This document shows, piece by piece, positions 8,161 through 11,409 of a DNA stretch of 11,409 bases. Position 1 is the stretch's first letter, and every line of letters starts with the position of its first letter. The translations under genes were made by a program, and so were the position numbers. The stretch spans positions 1 to 11,409 of the forward strand of contig JAICSB010000061.1 in assembly GCA_025937115.1 (NCBI GenBank), given 5' to 3'. A model generated the notes under the pieces. It had not been told where the DNA came from. It made no database searches and worked only from the letters and a program-made list of their open reading frames with translations. Source of the DNA: Pseudonocardiaceae bacterium. GTDB taxonomy: Bacteria; Actinomycetota; Actinomycetes; Mycobacteriales; Pseudonocardiaceae.

Positions 8161-9872
8161 AGCCGGGGCGGATCATCAGAGTAGCCGGGCCCCTTGTGGA
8201 GGTGGAGGACGTCGGGCCGGTGGCGATGTACGACCTGATTGCTCTCGGTCCGGCGGGTACACCGGGTGAGGTCGTGGCCGTCCGCGACGGGCTCGTCAGC
8301 GTGCAGGCCTACGAGTACACCGGTGGGCTTGGCCCCGGTTGCCCTGCCGTCCCTCAGGGCAGACCGCTGTCGGCGCACCTGGGTCCTGGTCTGCTCGGTC
8401 AGGTTTTCGACGGGTTGCTACGCCCGCTGTCGAGGGCTCCGATGTTCCTGACGCCGGGCGCGATTAGCGAGGACACCGACCAGAGCTGGCGATTCGAGCC
8501 GCGGGTGAGGGTCGGCGACCGGGTGGTGGAAGGACAGGTACTCGGCGTGCTGCGGGGTGCCGGTCCGCTGGAACATCGGGTGCTGGTGCCGCCGGGGGAG
8601 GGCGGCGCGGTGGAGTCCGTGACCGCTGGTCAATGCCGGGCTGACATGGTCGTGGCGGCGGTAGCCGGCGTGGATATCGGTCTGTTCACGGACTGGCCGG
8701 TGCGCCGGCCTCGCCCTTACCGGGCGCGGCGTGAGGAGGTCGAACCCCTGCACACCGGCCAGCGCGTCCTGGATCTGCTGTACCCCATCGCACGTGGCAG
8801 TACAGCCGCGGTGCCAGGAGGTTTCGGCACCGGCAAGACCCTGCTGCTGCAGCAACTGGCCAAGTGGTGTGACGCAGACGTGATCGTCTACATCGGCTGT
8901 GGCGAACGCGGCAACGAGATGGCCGAGGTAGTCTCGGAGCTGCTAGAGCTGGCCGATCCGCGCACCGGTAAGCGCTTGGCTGACCGCACTGTGATCATCG
9001 CTAACACCTCGAACATGCCCATGATGGCGCGCGAGGCCAGCATCTACACAGGCGTCGCTGTCGCGGAATATTTCCGCGACATGGGCTACCACGCGGTCGT
9101 CATCGCCGACTCCACGTCGCGCTGGGCTGAAGCTCTGCGCGAGTTCGCGTCCCGGACGGGGGCGCTGCCAGCTGAGGAGGGCTACCCCGCCGACCTCGCC
9201 TCCGCCCTGGCCGCCTTCTATGAACGCGCGGGGGCAGTGCAGACCCTTGGGGGGATGTCCGGCTCGGTGACCATCGTCGGGGCGGTATCCCCGCCAGGCG
9301 GGGACATGACCGAGCCAGTCACCGCCCACACCGAACGGTTCGTGCGGTGCCGGTGGACGCTCGACCGGGAACTGGCCTACGCCAGGCACTACCCCGCCGT
9401 ATCCTGGTCGGGCTCGTTCTCTCGCGACGCGGCCGCCATCGGTGTCCACTATGTGCGCTCCGGTGACCTGGACTGGTCGGCGCGGCGTGCTCGCGTGATG
9501 CGCGTGCTCGCGGAGGCCGACCGGCTGTCTGCCCTCGCGGAGCTGGTCGGCGCGGCCACCCTGTCGGGAGCCGAGCGGATGGTCCTGCTCGGCGGCCGAC
9601 TCTTACGGGAGGCGGTACTGCAACAGAACGCCCTGTCCCGTATGGACGCGTTCTGCGTGCCGGAGAAGACCAGCGCGCTCGTCGAGGCGGTCTTGGCGGT
9701 TGTCGACGGTGGCCTGGAGTTAATCGGTGCGGGTATGCCGGTCAGCGTTATCGAGGAGTTCGACTTCTCCGTGTTGATCCGGTTGCGGGAAGAGGTCGCG
9801 CCAGCGGACCTAGAGGTGATCGGATGGTGCCGCGACACGGTACTGGCCGGGTTGAGGACGCTGGCACAGTGA
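8148..9872 (+). CDS. V/A-type ATPase catalytic subunit A
   Basis: The catalytic subunit of the A3B3 head, which binds and hydrolyses (or makes) ATP. 574 residues, normal length. Order: N-terminal beta-barrel (about 1-70); the A-specific non-homologous insert (about 110-185, with WRFEPRVRVGDRV and LEHRVLVPPG); the nucleotide-binding domain with P-loop GGFGTGKT at 224-231 (Lys230), YIGCGERGNEMAEV with catalytic Glu253, Walker B region VVIADSTSRWAEALRE at 317-332, and SPPGGDMTEPV at 381-391; then a helical C-terminal domain. All key residues are present, so it should be active. The start is GTG 8148, 13 bases before the end of E, with GGGAG just upstream at rather short spacing. The presence of the insert separates this from F-type beta subunits. 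Confidence 0.97.
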   Translation: MGAVKPGRIIRVAGPLVEVEDVGPVAMYDLIALGPAGTPGEVVAVRDGLVSVQAYEYTGGLGPGCPAVPQGRPLSAHLGPGLLGQVFDGLLRPLSRAPMFLTPGAISEDTDQSWRFEPRVRVGDRVVEGQVLGVLRGAGPLEHRVLVPPGEGGAVESVTAGQCRADMVVAAVAGVDIGLFTDWPVRRPRPYRARREEVEPLHTGQRVLDLLYPIARGSTAAVPGGFGTGKTLLLQQLAKWCDADVIVYIGCGERGNEMAEVVSELLELADPRTGKRLADRTVIIANTSNMPMMAREASIYTGVAVAEYFRDMGYHAVVIADSTSRWAEALREFASRTGALPAEEGYPADLASALAAFYERAGAVQTLGGMSGSVTIVGAVSPPGGDMTEPVTAHTERFVRCRWTLDRELAYARHYPAVSWSGSFSRDAAAIGVHYVRSGDLDWSARRARVMRVLAEADRLSALAELVGAATLSGAERMVLLGGRLLREAVLQQNALSRMDAFCVPEKTSALVEAVLAVVDGGLELIGAGMPVSVIEEFDFSVLIRLREEVAPADLEVIGWCRDTVLAGLRTLAQ

Positions 9873-11236
9873 CCTCCTGGCAGCGGATGGAATTCACCGG
9901 AGTGCGCGAGCTGCGCGGCCCGTTGGTGGTAGTCGGGGAAGTGAGCGGCGTTGGTTGGGACGAGTTCGTGCGGATCAGACTGTCTTCGGGTGAGCAGCGG
10001 CACGGCCTGGTACTTGAGGTCGATCACGACCTCGCAGTCGTGCAGGTTCTGGAGGGCACCGCGGGTATGGACTCGGCGGGCACCCGGTTGGAGTTCGCGG
10101 GCGAGCCACTGAGCATCCCGGTCGGGCCTGGCTGGTTGGGGCGGGTGTGTGACGGTCGTGGGGACCCGGTGGACGGCGGCCCCCCGGTGTTCGGGACGAG
10201 CAGGGCTGCGGTATCAGGTGCCCCGCTGAACCCGACGTGGCGTGACCCGCCGGCCGAACCGGTGCTCACGGGAGTCTCGGTGATCGACGCCCTGACCACA
10301 GTGGTCCGTGGCCAGAAGCTGCCGGTGTTTTCCCTGCCGGGATTGCCGCACCTGGAGTTGGCCACTCAGATCGCCGCGCGATCCACCGTCGCGGGTGCGC
10401 CTTTCTCGGTGGTGTTCGCCGGAATCGGGCTCACCCACGCCGACGCCGCATTCGCGCGAGACGCACTGGATGAACGCGGCGCTGCGGGGGAGTTGGTACT
10501 GCTGCTCAACACAGCCGACGATCCGGTGATCGAGCGAATCCTCACACCGCGGCTCGCGCTGACCATCGCCGAGGCGTTGGCCTTCGGCGAAGGCAGGCAC
10601 GTGCTGGTGGTCATGACCGACATGACCAGCTATGCCGAGGCGCTGCGAGAGGTTTCCGCCGCGCGCGGCGAGATTCCGGCCCGACGCTCCTACCCGGGTT
10701 ACCTCTACAGCGACCTCGCCTCACTGTACGAGCGCTGCGGGCGTATCCGAGGACGGGCGGGGTCGGTCACGGTGCTACCTGTGCTCACCATGCCCGGAGG
10801 TGACATCACCCATCCTGTTCCTGACCTCACCGGCTACATCACCGAGGGACAGATCGTGTTCTCCGCTGAGCTGCACGCGCGCAACGTGTATCCACCGATC
10901 GACCCACTCTCATCGCTGTCCAGGCTCATGCGCAAAGGGGCCGGCCCGGGCCGGACCCGCGCCGATCACCTCGATCTCGCAGCGCAACTACTGGCGGCAC
11001 TGTCCCGGGCGCGCCAGATACGCGAGTTGTCCGAGCTGATCGGCACGGCCACACTCAGCCACACCGACCGGCTGTACCTCGAGTTCGAGGAGGCTTTCCG
11101 CGACCATCTGCTCACCCAACGTCCCGATGAGGCCCGCGAGCTCAACGACACTTTGGAGCGGGCTTGGCAGGTACTGCTACACCTGCCACGGCGGGAGCTG
11201 GCCATGCTTCCGGCGGCACTGCTGGAGGCGCGATGA
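9869..11236 (+). CDS. V/A-type ATPase subunit B (regulatory nucleotide-binding)
   Basis: The non-catalytic partner of A in the A3B3 head; it completes the catalytic site with an arginine. 455 residues, close to the usual 460-470. Motifs: TGVSVIDALTTVVRGQKLPV at about 134-153, GLPHLELA at 158-165, LNTADDPVIERILTPRLALT at 213-232, VVMTDMTSYAEALRE at 247-261, ARRSYPGYLYSDLASLYERC at 271-290, ITHPVPDLTGYITEGQI at 313-329, and SLSRLM at 349-354 with the expected Arg352. Changes from the common pattern include LPHLE for LPHNE and MPGGDITHP for MPNDDITHP. The start is GTG 9869 in a GTGA overlap with A, preceded by GAGGA; an upstream in-frame ATG (9824) inside A would add non-family residues. ATG 9887 is the next alternative. 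Confidence 0.95.
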   Translation: MTSWQRMEFTGVRELRGPLVVVGEVSGVGWDEFVRIRLSSGEQRHGLVLEVDHDLAVVQVLEGTAGMDSAGTRLEFAGEPLSIPVGPGWLGRVCDGRGDPVDGGPPVFGTSRAAVSGAPLNPTWRDPPAEPVLTGVSVIDALTTVVRGQKLPVFSLPGLPHLELATQIAARSTVAGAPFSVVFAGIGLTHADAAFARDALDERGAAGELVLLLNTADDPVIERILTPRLALTIAEALAFGEGRHVLVVMTDMTSYAEALREVSAARGEIPARRSYPGYLYSDLASLYERCGRIRGRAGSVTVLPVLTMPGGDITHPVPDLTGYITEGQIVFSAELHARNVYPPIDPLSSLSRLMRKGAGPGRTRADHLDLAAQLLAALSRARQIRELSELIGTATLSHTDRLYLEFEEAFRDHLLTQRPDEARELNDTLERAWQVLLHLPRRELAMLPAALLEAR

Positions 11237-11409
11237 GCACCATCCGGGTACCACCTGGACGAACCGGACGCCTCTGGCTGCGCCACCGCCTGGACACCGC
11301 ATCGCGCGGCGCGGCGCTGCTGGAGCAGAAGTTGCGCGCGCTGCGCGAGGAGCAATCTCGCCTGGCCCAACGTGTCCGCCGCAGCGGTGAGGAATGGGCC
11401 AGACAGGCG
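11233..11409 (+). CDS. V/A-type ATPase subunit D, N-terminal part, cut by window end
   Basis: The first 59 codons of the central-shaft subunit D, the long antiparallel coiled coil that rotates inside the A3B3 head. Visible features: a short N-terminal segment RVPPGRTGRLWLRHRLDTA, where the family has its P-T-R/K-x-x-L-x-x-L-K/R pattern, and then a basic helix with GAALLEQKLRALREE, equivalent to the family's GxxLLKxKRDxL. The start is ATG 11233 in an ATGA overlap with the B stop, preceded by GGAGG at 11224-11228. D following B is the normal arrangement in V/A-ATPase operons. Confidence 0.9.
   Translation, partial: MSTIRVPPGRTGRLWLRHRLDTASRGAALLEQKLRALREEQSRLAQRVRRSGEEWARQA

Noticed and set aside
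9824..9868. Upstream ATG for subunit B
   Set aside because: It would overlap subunit A by about 49 bases and add non-family residues; GTG 9869 gives the GTGA overlap seen elsewhere in the operon.
7642..9872. Many long open frames antisense to the ATPase and por genes
   Set aside because: They are mirror products of high-GC codon use and give low-complexity Arg/Pro/Ser-rich translations without domains.
8148..11236. F-type ATP synthase alpha/beta pair
   Set aside because: Subunit A has the A-type non-homologous insert, and the operon contains I, C, D, E and F homologs, which F-type operons lack.

Overview
The window is high-GC DNA with tightly overlapping genes, ATG/GTG starts and GGAGG-type ribosome binding sites, which fits an actinobacterium. 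The genus cannot be read from the sequence. No RNA gene, CRISPR array, transposase or phage gene is visible.

Left part (1-3683), minus strand. Reading 5' to 3' on that strand: a six-helix membrane protein of unknown function (3683-2976), a flavodoxin-domain protein (2750-2205), then a pyruvate/2-oxoacid:ferredoxin oxidoreductase operon. That operon runs gamma (2034-1444), alpha (1460-207) and the N-terminus of beta (186-1, cut by the window edge). No delta (ferredoxin) gene sits between gamma and alpha.

Middle (3684-4226): a 543-base divergent intergenic region with no convincing gene. It holds a cluster of near-identical elements reading GGGWCTTTCGGC, two of them 21 bases apart. These resemble the 5-GGGNC/GNCCC-3 palindromes bound by DosR/DevR-type hypoxia and dormancy regulators. 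Weaker versions lie upstream of the oxidoreductase operon (a pair 22 bases apart) and of the flavodoxin gene.

Right part (4227-11409), plus strand: a nearly complete V/A-type rotary ATPase operon in the order H(G)-C-I-K-F-E-A-B-D, with D cut by the window end. Neighbouring genes overlap by 4-14 bases or abut exactly, so translation is probably coupled throughout. The order is permuted relative to the common H-I-K-E-C-F-A-B-D layout. Several subunits are reduced: subunit I is 472 residues with a much shortened cytosolic domain, and subunit F is 74 residues and lacks the usual C-terminal tail. Catalytic subunit A and the B subunit keep their key motifs.

Taken together, the window pairs a low-potential oxidoreductase (making reduced ferredoxin or flavodoxin), a flavodoxin-like protein and an ion-translocating V/A-type ATPase around shared DosR-like operator candidates. 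My inference is a module for energy conservation or pH/ion homeostasis under oxygen limitation. The shared regulation is a pattern match only and needs a motif search or binding data.
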